Positions 41,847 through 50,422 of a DNA stretch of 64,000 nt are shown piece by piece. The notes beneath the pieces are model-generated. The model was not told the origin of the DNA. It ran no database searches and saw only the letters and a program-made list of their open reading frames with translations. The translations under genes were made by a program, and so were the position numbers. Source of the stretch: Mycolicibacterium litorale (lineage in GTDB: Bacteria > Actinomycetota > Actinomycetes > Mycobacteriales > Mycobacteriaceae); NCBI RefSeq assembly GCF_010731695.1, contig NZ_AP022586.1, forward strand, positions 806,001 through 870,000, given 5' to 3'. The stretch's first letter is position 1; the number at the start of each line of letters is the position of its first letter.

Positions 41847-41852
41847 ATTCTG
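41847..41852 (-). promoter_or_regulatory. Putative -10 hexamer (CAGAAT) for the sirA leader transcript
   Basis: CAGAAT on the minus strand ends 6 bases before GTG 41840. It matches the mycobacterial -10 pattern except for the first base. Confidence 0.45.
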
Positions 41853-41943
41853 CCACGGACGGCCGCACATGCCCTAACCGGCCTATATTTGCGCTCGCGG
41901 TGAGCAAAACTCCGCGCAGGCCGTCGGAGGCGCGTCTGGGACG

Positions 41944-43131
41944 ATGGCGAGTATGAGCATCCGAACCGCCCCCGTGCGCGCGCCCGGACTGGCCGCCACT
42001 CCCGGGCGGCCGTTCGGCCTCTACATCCACGTGCCGTTCTGTGCGACGCGGTGCGGGTACTGCGACTTCAACACCTACACGCCCGCCGAGTCCGGCGGTG
42101 CGAACCCCGACGGCTGGCTGGTCGCGATGCGGCGGGAACTCGCGCTGGCCGCCCGCACGCTGGGGTCGGCGCCGCCGGTGCAGACCGTGTTCGTCGGGGG
42201 CGGCACGCCGTCGCTGCTGGGCGGTGCGGGTCTGCGCGCGGTGCTCGACGCGGTACGCGACCACTTCGAATTGGCGCCCGGCGCCGAGGTCACCACCGAG
42301 GCCAACCCCGAATCGTCGGGACCCGAGCTGTTCGACGCGCTGCGCGACGCCGGCTACACCCGGGTGTCGCTGGGCATGCAGTCGATCGCCCGGCACGTGC
42401 TGACGGTGCTCGACCGGCTGCACTCACCGGGGCGCGCGCTGGCCGCCGCCGGGGAGGCGCGGGCTGCCGGATTCGACCACGTCAACCTCGACCTCATCTA
42501 CGGCACGCCGGGGGAGACCGACGACGATCTGCGCCGGTCGGTCGACGCCGCCGTCGAGGCCGGGGTCGACCACGTCTCGGCTTACGCGCTGGTGGTCGAG
42601 GACGGGACGGCGCTGGCCCGCCGGGTGCGGCGCGGTGAGGTCGCCGCACCGGACGACGACGTGCTGGCGGCGCGCTATGAACTGCTCGACGCTCGGCTCG
42701 CCGAGGCCGGGCTCGGCTGGTACGAGGTGTCGAACTGGGCGAGGCCCGGCGGCGAGTGCCGGCACAACCTCGGCTACTGGGCGGGCGGTGAATGGTGGGG
42801 CGCCGGTCCTGGCGCGCACGGCTTCCTCGGTGAGACCCGGTGGTGGAACGTGAAGCATCCGAACGCCTACGCGGCCGTACTCGCCGAGGGCGAGCTTCCG
42901 GTCGCCGACTTCGAGGTTCTCGACGCCGCCGCGCGCCACACCGAGGACGTGATGCTGCGCGTGCGGCTCCGCAGCGGGTTACCGCTGGACATGCTCGCCG
43001 CCGACGAACGGGGCCGCGTTCAGGCAGTGGTCGCCGACGGGCTCGCCGTGGTCGTCGGCTCCCGGCTGATCCTCACCGATCGCGGCCGGTTGCTGGCCGA
43101 CGGTGTGGTGCGCACGCTGCTCGCCGACTAG
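41944..43131 (+). CDS. hemW: Radical SAM heme chaperone HemW (HemN-like)
   Basis: This 395-residue protein has the radical SAM motif C33-ATR-C37-GY-C40 (CxxxCxxC followed by the DFNTY typical of the HemN/HemW family), GGGTPSLL and NLDLIYGTPGET. Mycobacterial genes of this type (Rv2388c, called hemN) lack the extra residues of true oxygen-independent coproporphyrinogen oxidase and are now mostly regarded as heme chaperones. The start is ATG 41944 or ATG 41953. It is divergent from the sirA leader and is followed, 111 bases later, by the iron-regulated PKS. Confidence 0.9.
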   Translation: MASMSIRTAPVRAPGLAATPGRPFGLYIHVPFCATRCGYCDFNTYTPAESGGANPDGWLVAMRRELALAARTLGSAPPVQTVFVGGGTPSLLGGAGLRAVLDAVRDHFELAPGAEVTTEANPESSGPELFDALRDAGYTRVSLGMQSIARHVLTVLDRLHSPGRALAAAGEARAAGFDHVNLDLIYGTPGETDDDLRRSVDAAVEAGVDHVSAYALVVEDGTALARRVRRGEVAAPDDDVLAARYELLDARLAEAGLGWYEVSNWARPGGECRHNLGYWAGGEWWGAGPGAHGFLGETRWWNVKHPNAYAAVLAEGELPVADFEVLDAAARHTEDVMLRVRLRSGLPLDMLAADERGRVQAVVADGLAVVVGSRLILTDRGRLLADGVVRTLLAD

Positions 43132-43193
43132 ACCCGGAGGTGGTCGCCCCTGATCGGCCCGGCTGTGTCACTATTGTCCGCATGGCCAGGTAC

Positions 43194-43212
43194 TTAGGCA
43201 AGGCTAACCAGA
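43194..43212. promoter_or_regulatory. Iron box (IdeR/DtxR site) upstream of the PKS gene
   Basis: TTAGGCAAGGCTAACCAGA matches the IdeR consensus TTAGGTTAGGCTAACCTAA at 15 of 19 positions, including both central half-site cores. It ends 30 bases before GTG 43243, in the promoter position for repression when iron is replete. Confidence 0.8.
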
Positions 43213-43242
43213 CTGTCTGGGCGTCCACAAGGGTTCGTTGAG

Positions 43243-46200
43243 GTGGCAAACACCGACTCCGCGAACCAGCCTGCGCCCGAACCCGTCGCCATCGTCGGCA
43301 TCGGCTGCCGGCTGGCCGGCGACATCACCACCCCGGCGGACTTCTGGACCTTCCTCCTCGACGGCGGCAGCCATGTGCGCGAGGTACCCGCCGAGCGCTG
43401 GGAGCCCTACCTGCGGCGCGATCCGCGCAACGCCGCGGTGTTGCGCGAGACGACGCCGTGGGGCACCTTCCTCGACGATCTCGCCGGCTTCGACGCCGAG
43501 TTCTTCGGCGTCTCACCGCGCGAAGCGGAACTGATGGACCCCCAGCAGCGGCTCGCACTCGAAGTCTCCTGGGAGGCACTGGAACACGCCGGCGTGCCGC
43601 CACGCTCACTCGCAGGTGGCGACACCGCCGTGCTGATGGGCGTGAACTCCGACGACTACGGCAAGCTCATCATGGAGGACCTGCCGGGCATCGAGGCGTG
43701 GACCGGGATCGGCACCTCGCTGTGCGGCATCGCCAACCGCGTCTCGCATCTCCTCGACCTGCGTGGCCCGAGCGTGGCGCTCGACGCGGCGTGCGCGGCC
43801 TCCCTGGTCGCCGTGCACCAGGCGTGTCAACTGCTGCGGGCGGGGGAGACGTCGCTGGCGTTGGCCGGCGGTGTCAGCGCGCTGATCGGACCCGGCCTGA
43901 CCCGGGTGCTCGACCAGGCCGGCGCCACCGCTCCCGACGGACGCTGCAAGAGTTTCGACGCCGCCGCCGACGGCTACGGGCGCGGCGAGGGCGCCGCGGT
44001 CGTGGTGCTCAAACGGCTCGCCGACGCGCTGCGCGACGGCGACCGGGTGATCGCTGTCGTGCGCGGTGGCGCCGTGGCGCAGGACGGCCGCACCGTCGGC
44101 ATCATGTCGCCCAACGGCGAGGCCCAGGCCGACCTGTTCCGTCACACCTGCGAGATCTCCGGGATCCCGCCCGCCACAGTCGAATTCGTAGAGGCGCACG
44201 GGACCGGCACGCCTACCGGTGATCCCGTCGAGCTCAACGCGCTCGCCGCCGTCTACGGCGCCGGCCGCGCCGGTGGCGAGGCCTGCCGCGTGGGATCGGT
44301 CAAACCCAACACCGGTCATCTCGAGGGCGGGGCCGGTGTGGTCGGCCTGATCAAGGCGGCGATGGCGCTGCAGCACGAGGTCATCCCGCCGACCGCGGGC
44401 GTTCGTGCGCTCACCCCGGCCGTGGACTGGTCGACCAGTGGACTGCGGGTCCCCACCGAGGTCGAGGCCTGGCCGCGCCGTGACGGCAGCCCGCGCCGCG
44501 CTGCGGTGTGCAGCTACGGATACGGCGGCACCATCGCCCACGTCCTGCTCGAGGAGGCGCCGCGCCACGTCGCGTCCTCGGCGCCCGACGGATCTGCGCC
44601 CACGGTGGTTCCGCTGTCCGCGCGGTCATCGGCGCGGCTGGCCCGCGAGGCCACCGCGCTCGCCGAGTATGTTCGGCGACAGCCTGTTTCGCTGAGCGAG
44701 GTCGCCGCGACGCTGTGGACCCGACGGTCACACGAACCGGTCCGGGCCGCTGCGGTGGCGCGCGACAGCGACGAGTTCGTGGCCGCCCTCGATGCGCTCG
44801 CCGACGACCGCCGGACACCGTCGGTGGTCACCGGCAGCGTCCTGCCCGGCGCGGCCGACGGTGCGGTGTGGGTGTTCTCCGGTCACGGCTCGCACTGGTC
44901 CGGTATGGGGCGCGAATTGCTCGACGGCGAACCGGCCTTCGCCGCCGTCATCGACGCGGTGGAACCGGTGTTCGCCGCCGAACTCGGATTCTCCCCGCGG
45001 GCCGCACTGCGCACCGGTGAGCTCGGCGGCACCGACCGCGTGCAGGCACTGACGTTCGCGATGCAGGTCGGATTGGCCGCGGTGTTGCGCGAGCGCGGGG
45101 TACGCCCGGCCGCCGTGATCGGCCACTCCGTCGGCGAGGTCGCCGCCAACGTGGTGGCCGGCGTCTTCGACCTGACCCACGGCGCCGCCGTGGCCTGCTA
45201 CCGCGCGCGTGGCTTCCGCGCGGTCGCGGGCGCTGGCGCGATGGCCCTGGTCCGGCTGCCGTTCACCGAGGCCGAACGGCGCCTCGGTGACCGTGCCGAT
45301 GTGGTGGCGGCGATCAGCGCGTCACCGGAGTCGACGGTCATCTCGGGAACCGTCGCCGCGGTCGAGGAGATGTCGGCGCGGTGGGCCGACGAGGGGCTGA
45401 TGGTGCGCCGGGTGAACACCGACGTGGCGTTCCACAGCCCCGCCATGGACACGCTGACCGCTGAACTCGCCCGTCTCACCGCGGAATTGGCACCGTCACG
45501 GCCCGCCGCGGTGCCGCTCTACAGCACCGCACTGCCCGATCCGCGATCGACCGCCCCGCGTGATCCGGACTACTGGGTGGCCAACCTGCGCGGCCGGGTG
45601 CGCTTCGCCGAGGCCGTCACCGCCGCCGCCGAGGACGGCCACCGGTTGTTCCTCGAGGTGTCCGCACACCCCGTGGTGGCGCACTCCGTTGCGGAGACGT
45701 TGAGTCATCTCGGGATTCGCGACCACGCGGTGGTGCCCGTGCTGCGCCGTGAGCAGCCGGAGCGACCCGCCGTCGCCGCCGCCGTCGGCTCGCTGTACTG
45801 CCACGGCGCACCGGTCGAGCCGGGGGTTACCGCTGAAACGCCCTGGGCGACAGATCTTCCCGGCACCCAGTGGATGCACCGGCGGCATTGGCGCACACCC
45901 ACCGCGCCGCCGGGCGGCCGCGGGGTGCACGAACCCGACACCCACACGCTGCTCGGCGGTCTGATGGAGGTGACCGGCGCCGTGCCCGCCCGGGTGTGGC
46001 AGACACGCCTGGACTTCTCGACGCGCCCCTATCCCGGCGACCACCCGGTGCAGGGCACCGAGATCGTGCCCGCGGCGGTGCTGCTCAACACGTTCCTCAC
46101 CGCCGCCGGAACCGATCTGGCCGACGTGCGGCTGCGCACGCCGGTGCCGCCCGGCCGGGCCAGGGACATCCAGGTGGTCTCCCAGGATCGTTCGCTCGCC

Positions 46201-48372
46201 CTGGCGTCCCGGCTCGTCGACGACGACGAGGCCGGCGCGGCCGACCAGGGCGCCGGCTGGCTGACGCACTGCACGGCGCTGGCCGCGCCCGGCGACGACG
46301 TGGTGCTGACCGTCCTCGACGAGGACGAGATCCGTTCACGCTGCACCGAGGCACTGCCGCCGACTTTCGTCGTCGACACACTCGCGACGCTCGGGGTGGC
46401 GGCCATGGGGTTCGGCTGGCAGGTGCTCGAACTGCACCGTGGTGACGGCGAACTCTTCGCACGGGTCGCGGCCGACGCCGACGGTTCGACACCGGCGACG
46501 TGGGCGGGACTGCTCGACGCGGCGACATCGGCGGCGTCCACGATCTTCGACGGCCCGCCGCGGCTGCGGATGCCCGCCCGGATCGAACACGTACACGTCC
46601 ACGACAAACCGCCCGCGGTCGCGCTGTTGCACGTGCGACGCCGCTCCGCCGGCACCGTCACCGACGTCGTGCTCGCCGAGGAGTCCGGCGCGATCTCCGT
46701 GTCGCTGACGGGTATGGCGTTCGAGGAACTCGAGAACCCCAGCGGCCGCGACACCGTCCGCCTGCTTCACCATGTGGCGTGGCACCCGGTCGACTGGCCG
46801 GACACCGCGCCGCCGAGCGACGTGACCGTGGTCGGCGGCGACGAGGCGACCGTCGCGTTCGTCACCCGGGACCTGGCCGAAGCGGGCGTTGCGCACCGAA
46901 CCGTGCCCAACGCAACGGAACTGGGCGACCTGACGGCCGGATCGGTAGTGCTCCTGCTGCCCCGCACCGACGAGGCGCCGCAAGCCTGCGCCGAATTCGT
47001 GCTGCGCACACTTCAGCACCTCGACGCGTCCGCACGCCGGGCCCGCCTGTGGGTGCTCACCTCTGAAGTGCACGAGGGGATCAACCCCGCCCACGCGCCG
47101 CTGTGGGGGATGGCCCGGGTGGCCGCCGCGGAACACCCGCAGCTGTGGGGCGGTGTGCTCGACGTGGCCGGTGACCGGTTACCGGTGCGGGCGCTGAGCG
47201 CACTGGCCGGACACGGTGTGGTGGTGGTGCGCGACGGGGTCGCGTATGCCGCGCGGCTCGCGCACGCCGGCGCCGGTGAGGCCGCACCGATGCAGTGCTC
47301 GCCGGGCGGTACCTACCTGATCACCGGCGGCACCGGCGTCCTGGGACTGCGGTTGGCGCAGCGCCTGGCCGATCTCGGCGCACGGCGGCTGGTGCTGGTG
47401 TCGCGGTCGGGGATTCCCGACCGCAGCGACTGGCCGGCGCACGCCGACCGCGAGGCCGTCGCCGTGGTGTCCGCACTCGAACAGCGCGGCGTCTCGGTGC
47501 GGGTGGCCGCCGTCGACGTCGGGGCACCCGGGGCCGTGACGGCGCTGCGGTCCGCCCTCGCGGATCTACCGCCTGTGCGTGGCGTCATCCACGCGGCCGG
47601 TGTGGAAGCCGGTGCGCTGCTTGCCAATACGACACCGGAGGATATCGGCGCGGCGATGCGGCCCAAGGTGGACGGCATGGCGGCGCTGCACGAGCTCTTC
47701 GCGCCGGGCGAGTTGGACTGGATGGTGCTGTTCTCGTCGTGCGGTTACCTCGCCGGCTTCCCGGGCCAAGGCGCGTACGCGTGCGGCAACGCCTACCTCG
47801 ACGCGTTCGCCCGCCACCGCCGCCGCCTCGGCGACCGGACCACCAGCGTGGCGTGGACGGCGTGGCGCGGTATGGGCATGGGGTCGGCCTCCGGCTTCGT
47901 CGCCGCTCAACTCGACGCGCTCGGCATGGGCACCGTCGGGGTCGACGACGCGATGCGGGCGCTGGACTCGGCGCTGCGCGACGACGACGCCAACGTGGTG
48001 GTGCTACCGGTGCTGCCCGCCGCGGCGGCGGTGCCGATCCTCGCCGACGTCGCGCCCACCAGTGAGGAGGATGCCGCCGTGGGCCCCGTCGTCGAGGACC
48101 GTGGCGACATGGACGTCGCGGAGTGGTCGGCGCAGCAGGTGCTCACCGCGGTCGCGGCCGAACTCGGCTGCGCCACCGAGGATGTCGACCCCCGCCTGCC
48201 ACTGGTGGAGATCGGCGTCGACTCGATCATGACCGTCGCGCTGCGGCGGCAGCTGGAGAAGCAGACCGGGCTGACCCTGCCGCCGACGCTGCTGTGGGAG
48301 TACCCCACGGCGGCGGCGGTATCGGAGCGGATCGCCGAACTGCTTATAGCCGAGGACGATTCGGCCGCTTAG
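43243..48372 (+). CDS. Iterative type I PKS, 6-methylsalicylic acid synthase type
   Basis: This 1709-residue PKS has domain order KS-AT-DH(thioester-hydrolase-like)-KR-ACP, and both order and length match 6-methylsalicylate synthases. KS: Cys184 in LDAACAASL (the DAACAAS form typical of this clade), His319 in EAHGTG, and VKPNTGH. AT: Ser629 in GHSVGE and VAFHSPAMD. DH/TH: His934 in HPVQGTEIVP. KR: ITGGTGVLGL near 1358. ACP: Ser1661 in GVDSIM. It would build 6-methylsalicylate from acetyl- and three malonyl-CoA. The iron box and its place between hemW and mbtA, where mbtI lies in M. tuberculosis, suggest it makes the aryl cap of a mycobactin. GTG start with weak ribosome site. Confidence 0.85.
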   Translation: MANTDSANQPAPEPVAIVGIGCRLAGDITTPADFWTFLLDGGSHVREVPAERWEPYLRRDPRNAAVLRETTPWGTFLDDLAGFDAEFFGVSPREAELMDPQQRLALEVSWEALEHAGVPPRSLAGGDTAVLMGVNSDDYGKLIMEDLPGIEAWTGIGTSLCGIANRVSHLLDLRGPSVALDAACAASLVAVHQACQLLRAGETSLALAGGVSALIGPGLTRVLDQAGATAPDGRCKSFDAAADGYGRGEGAAVVVLKRLADALRDGDRVIAVVRGGAVAQDGRTVGIMSPNGEAQADLFRHTCEISGIPPATVEFVEAHGTGTPTGDPVELNALAAVYGAGRAGGEACRVGSVKPNTGHLEGGAGVVGLIKAAMALQHEVIPPTAGVRALTPAVDWSTSGLRVPTEVEAWPRRDGSPRRAAVCSYGYGGTIAHVLLEEAPRHVASSAPDGSAPTVVPLSARSSARLAREATALAEYVRRQPVSLSEVAATLWTRRSHEPVRAAAVARDSDEFVAALDALADDRRTPSVVTGSVLPGAADGAVWVFSGHGSHWSGMGRELLDGEPAFAAVIDAVEPVFAAELGFSPRAALRTGELGGTDRVQALTFAMQVGLAAVLRERGVRPAAVIGHSVGEVAANVVAGVFDLTHGAAVACYRARGFRAVAGAGAMALVRLPFTEAERRLGDRADVVAAISASPESTVISGTVAAVEEMSARWADEGLMVRRVNTDVAFHSPAMDTLTAELARLTAELAPSRPAAVPLYSTALPDPRSTAPRDPDYWVANLRGRVRFAEAVTAAAEDGHRLFLEVSAHPVVAHSVAETLSHLGIRDHAVVPVLRREQPERPAVAAAVGSLYCHGAPVEPGVTAETPWATDLPGTQWMHRRHWRTPTAPPGGRGVHEPDTHTLLGGLMEVTGAVPARVWQTRLDFSTRPYPGDHPVQGTEIVPAAVLLNTFLTAAGTDLADVRLRTPVPPGRARDIQVVSQDRSLALASRLVDDDEAGAADQGAGWLTHCTALAAPGDDVVLTVLDEDEIRSRCTEALPPTFVVDTLATLGVAAMGFGWQVLELHRGDGELFARVAADADGSTPATWAGLLDAATSAASTIFDGPPRLRMPARIEHVHVHDKPPAVALLHVRRRSAGTVTDVVLAEESGAISVSLTGMAFEELENPSGRDTVRLLHHVAWHPVDWPDTAPPSDVTVVGGDEATVAFVTRDLAEAGVAHRTVPNATELGDLTAGSVVLLLPRTDEAPQACAEFVLRTLQHLDASARRARLWVLTSEVHEGINPAHAPLWGMARVAAAEHPQLWGGVLDVAGDRLPVRALSALAGHGVVVVRDGVAYAARLAHAGAGEAAPMQCSPGGTYLITGGTGVLGLRLAQRLADLGARRLVLVSRSGIPDRSDWPAHADREAVAVVSALEQRGVSVRVAAVDVGAPGAVTALRSALADLPPVRGVIHAAGVEAGALLANTTPEDIGAAMRPKVDGMAALHELFAPGELDWMVLFSSCGYLAGFPGQGAYACGNAYLDAFARHRRRLGDRTTSVAWTAWRGMGMGSASGFVAAQLDALGMGTVGVDDAMRALDSALRDDDANVVVLPVLPAAAAVPILADVAPTSEEDAAVGPVVEDRGDMDVAEWSAQQVLTAVAAELGCATEDVDPRLPLVEIGVDSIMTVALRRQLEKQTGLTLPPTLLWEYPTAAAVSERIAELLIAEDDSAA

Positions 48373-48403
48373 TTGCTGGTGCGGTGGCGACGATCTGCGG
48401 TGC

Positions 48404-50002
48404 TCAAGCCGCCCGATTTTGCGGGGGTGCGGGGCCCCCGGGTTCACCGGCGTTGTCGGCAAATCGGGTCGGCGAGCCCGGCTCCACGGGCCGCGTCTCG
48501 TCGACGTCGGCCAGTGACGTGGTGGCGTCCGCCGTGCGTAGGGTCTCGCCGGTCTCGTCTGCCACCGGTGCAGCGGTCCCCTCCCTTTCGCCGATGTCGG
48601 CTTCGTCAGCCGGTTCCGCCGATGCACCGTGCACGTCGGGATCGTCGGGTGGGGCGAGGAGGCGTTCGGGTTGGTGGTAGTAGTTCAGCCGGGCTTGGCC
48701 GGTCTCCAGCCGTGGTGGGGGGATCCATTCCACCTCGTGCTGGTCGTTCATGCGGGTGGTCCACCCGTTGTCCTGGTCGACGTTGCGGTTGTCGGGCCCG
48801 CAGGCCAGGCCGAGTTCGTCGACGTTGGTGTTGCCGCCGTCAGCCCAGTCGGTGTCCACGTGATGGGCTTGGCATCCGTAGGCGCCGATGGTGCAGCCAG
48901 GTTTGGTGCATCCGCCGTCGCGCGCGATCAGCATGATGCGCTGCGCCGGGGAGGCGATTCGTTTGGCGCGGAACAGGTCGAGGGCTGATCCGGTCGCGCG
49001 GTCGAACACCGCGAGGTAGTGGTTGGCGTGGCCGGCCATCCGGATCACGTCGGCGATCGGCACGACGGTGCCGCCACCGGTGGTGCCGACCCCGGCGCGC
49101 GACTCGAGGTCTTGCAGGGTGGTGCGGATGATGACCGAGACCGGCAACCCGTTGAGGTGTCCGAGTTCGCCGCTCATCAGGGCGATGCGCCCGATCGCGA
49201 GCATCGCGTCGTGTTGACGCTGGGCCAGGGTGCGGTGGTCGTTGTCGATCTGAGCCTGTGACGGTGTGCCCGAGGTGCAGGGTTGGGGATCGTCGGGATT
49301 GCACATCCCTGGTGCGGCGTATTTGGCGAAGATCGCCTCCCATACCGCCCATGCTTCCGGAGTCAGACTTGCGCTCAGATCGACCATGCCGTCATCGCGC
49401 TGTTTGTGCTTGGTGACCCCGCGCTTGCGGGCGCGTTCGGTGTCATCGGGCTCGGGGCCGTCCTGGTCGAGCAGGAACAGCGTGAGGTCGGCCGCGTCCT
49501 TGAGTTCCTTCGGACCGACACCGACCGCGGTGCGGACCAGGGTGACCTCGAACTGCTCGCGGGTGGCGGTGTCCACCCATCCCCGGAGCTTGTCGACGGC
49601 CTTGCGGATGACCTCGACGTGCTCACCGTTGATCAGTCCCAGCGACTGTGCTGTCGCCGTCGCGGGCAGCAACGGTGGCAGCGAGGGACCGGTCAACGCT
49701 TGACGCGGCGCCAACAACGCCGCTTCGGTGAGTCGTCGGTTGGCCTCAGTGCCCGAGATCCGCCAGCGGACCATCAGCACCTCTTTCCAGGATTTGGCGC
49801 CCATCTGCTGCGGCGTCGCCTCGGATTGCAGGCGGGCCAGCAGGCGGTGGCTCATCGTGGGCAGCCGGCACCACAGGGTTTCGAGATCATCCAGCGCGGC
49901 AACGAGGTCGGGGCGGGTCAGCAAGTCGACATCACAGGCGGCCACCGCCTCGAAGGCGGCACGCAGCGCGGTCACCGCGGCCTGGAGGTCGTTGCCCGAC
50001 AT
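48404..50002 (-). CDS. 13E12-family DUF222 protein with C-terminal HNH endonuclease
   Basis: This protein of about 532 residues has an N-terminal DUF222 domain (helical, SGNDLQAAVTALRAAFEAV, and LPTMSHRLLARLQSE) and a C-terminal HNH nuclease (CTKPGCTIGAYGCQAHHVDTDWADGG and GLACGPDNRNVD). It belongs to the multicopy 13E12 family of mycobacteria, often linked to repetitive or mobile elements. The function is unproven; many are DNA-damage induced. ATG 50002 is chosen because the next in-frame ATG upstream (50017) falls within the SOS box. It lies in a plastic insert between the PKS and mbtA. Confidence 0.85.
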   Translation of the reverse strand: MSGNDLQAAVTALRAAFEAVAACDVDLLTRPDLVAALDDLETLWCRLPTMSHRLLARLQSEATPQQMGAKSWKEVLMVRWRISGTEANRRLTEAALLAPRQALTGPSLPPLLPATATAQSLGLINGEHVEVIRKAVDKLRGWVDTATREQFEVTLVRTAVGVGPKELKDAADLTLFLLDQDGPEPDDTERARKRGVTKHKQRDDGMVDLSASLTPEAWAVWEAIFAKYAAPGMCNPDDPQPCTSGTPSQAQIDNDHRTLAQRQHDAMLAIGRIALMSGELGHLNGLPVSVIIRTTLQDLESRAGVGTTGGGTVVPIADVIRMAGHANHYLAVFDRATGSALDLFRAKRIASPAQRIMLIARDGGCTKPGCTIGAYGCQAHHVDTDWADGGNTNVDELGLACGPDNRNVDQDNGWTTRMNDQHEVEWIPPPRLETGQARLNYYHQPERLLAPPDDPDVHGASAEPADEADIGEREGTAAPVADETGETLRTADATTSLADVDETRPVEPGSPTRFADNAGEPGGPAPPQNRAA

Positions 50003-50005
50003 ACT

Positions 50006-50021
50006 TCGAACATACATTCGA
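50006..50021. promoter_or_regulatory. LexA (SOS) box upstream of the 13E12 gene
   Basis: TCGAACATACATTCGA matches the mycobacterial SOS consensus TCGAAC-N4-GTTCGA at 11 of 12 fixed positions, 4 bases upstream of ATG 50002. It implies DNA-damage control of the 13E12/HNH gene. Confidence 0.8.
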
Positions 50022-50422
50022 CCACCGACAAACTGACCGCTGCGGGTTAGCGGCAGCTGAGGACCCGATCCGACAGGCGGAACGGACATGCGCATCACGC
50101 TGGTGGACCCGAAGATTCCTTGACCACGTCGATGCGCTCGGTTGCGTCGCGGACCCAGCACGAACCCTATGTGTGCCCTGGCTTTCGGAGCCGATCCTCA
50201 CCGCGACCGACGCCGCCCAGGACACCATTGCGGGCATCGCGGGATACATCACCGCAGCGAATCGGTCTCGGTGGCCACGCTGGTCGTGTCGGCAGCGCTC
50301 AGTCCGCTCGAATGCGCGGTGTTCGTGTCGACGTAGGTGTTCGCTTCTGGCCGAGCGGCATCGGGAATGCGCCGACATCGCATTACGCCTCGGTGTCAGA
50401 CCCATCCCCCAGACTTCGGCAC
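50022..50422. other. Non-coding gap between 13E12 and DUF2786 genes
   Basis: About 400 bases carry no convincing gene, RNA, hairpin-plus-T terminator or repeat. Frames open here have no conserved sequence. It contains the 13E12 promoter at its left edge and presumably that of the DUF2786 gene at its right edge. Confidence 0.5.

Noticed and set aside
39981..41903. 640-residue plus-strand open frame antisense to sirA
   Set aside because: The opposite strand encodes a complete sulfite reductase with all cofactor ligands; the antisense frame is low-complexity and lacks any recognisable domain.
43182..43241. 19-residue leader peptide upstream of the PKS
   Set aside because: The ATG frame runs through the iron box, has no Cys or Trp run and no ribosome site; it is more likely chance sequence in the promoter.
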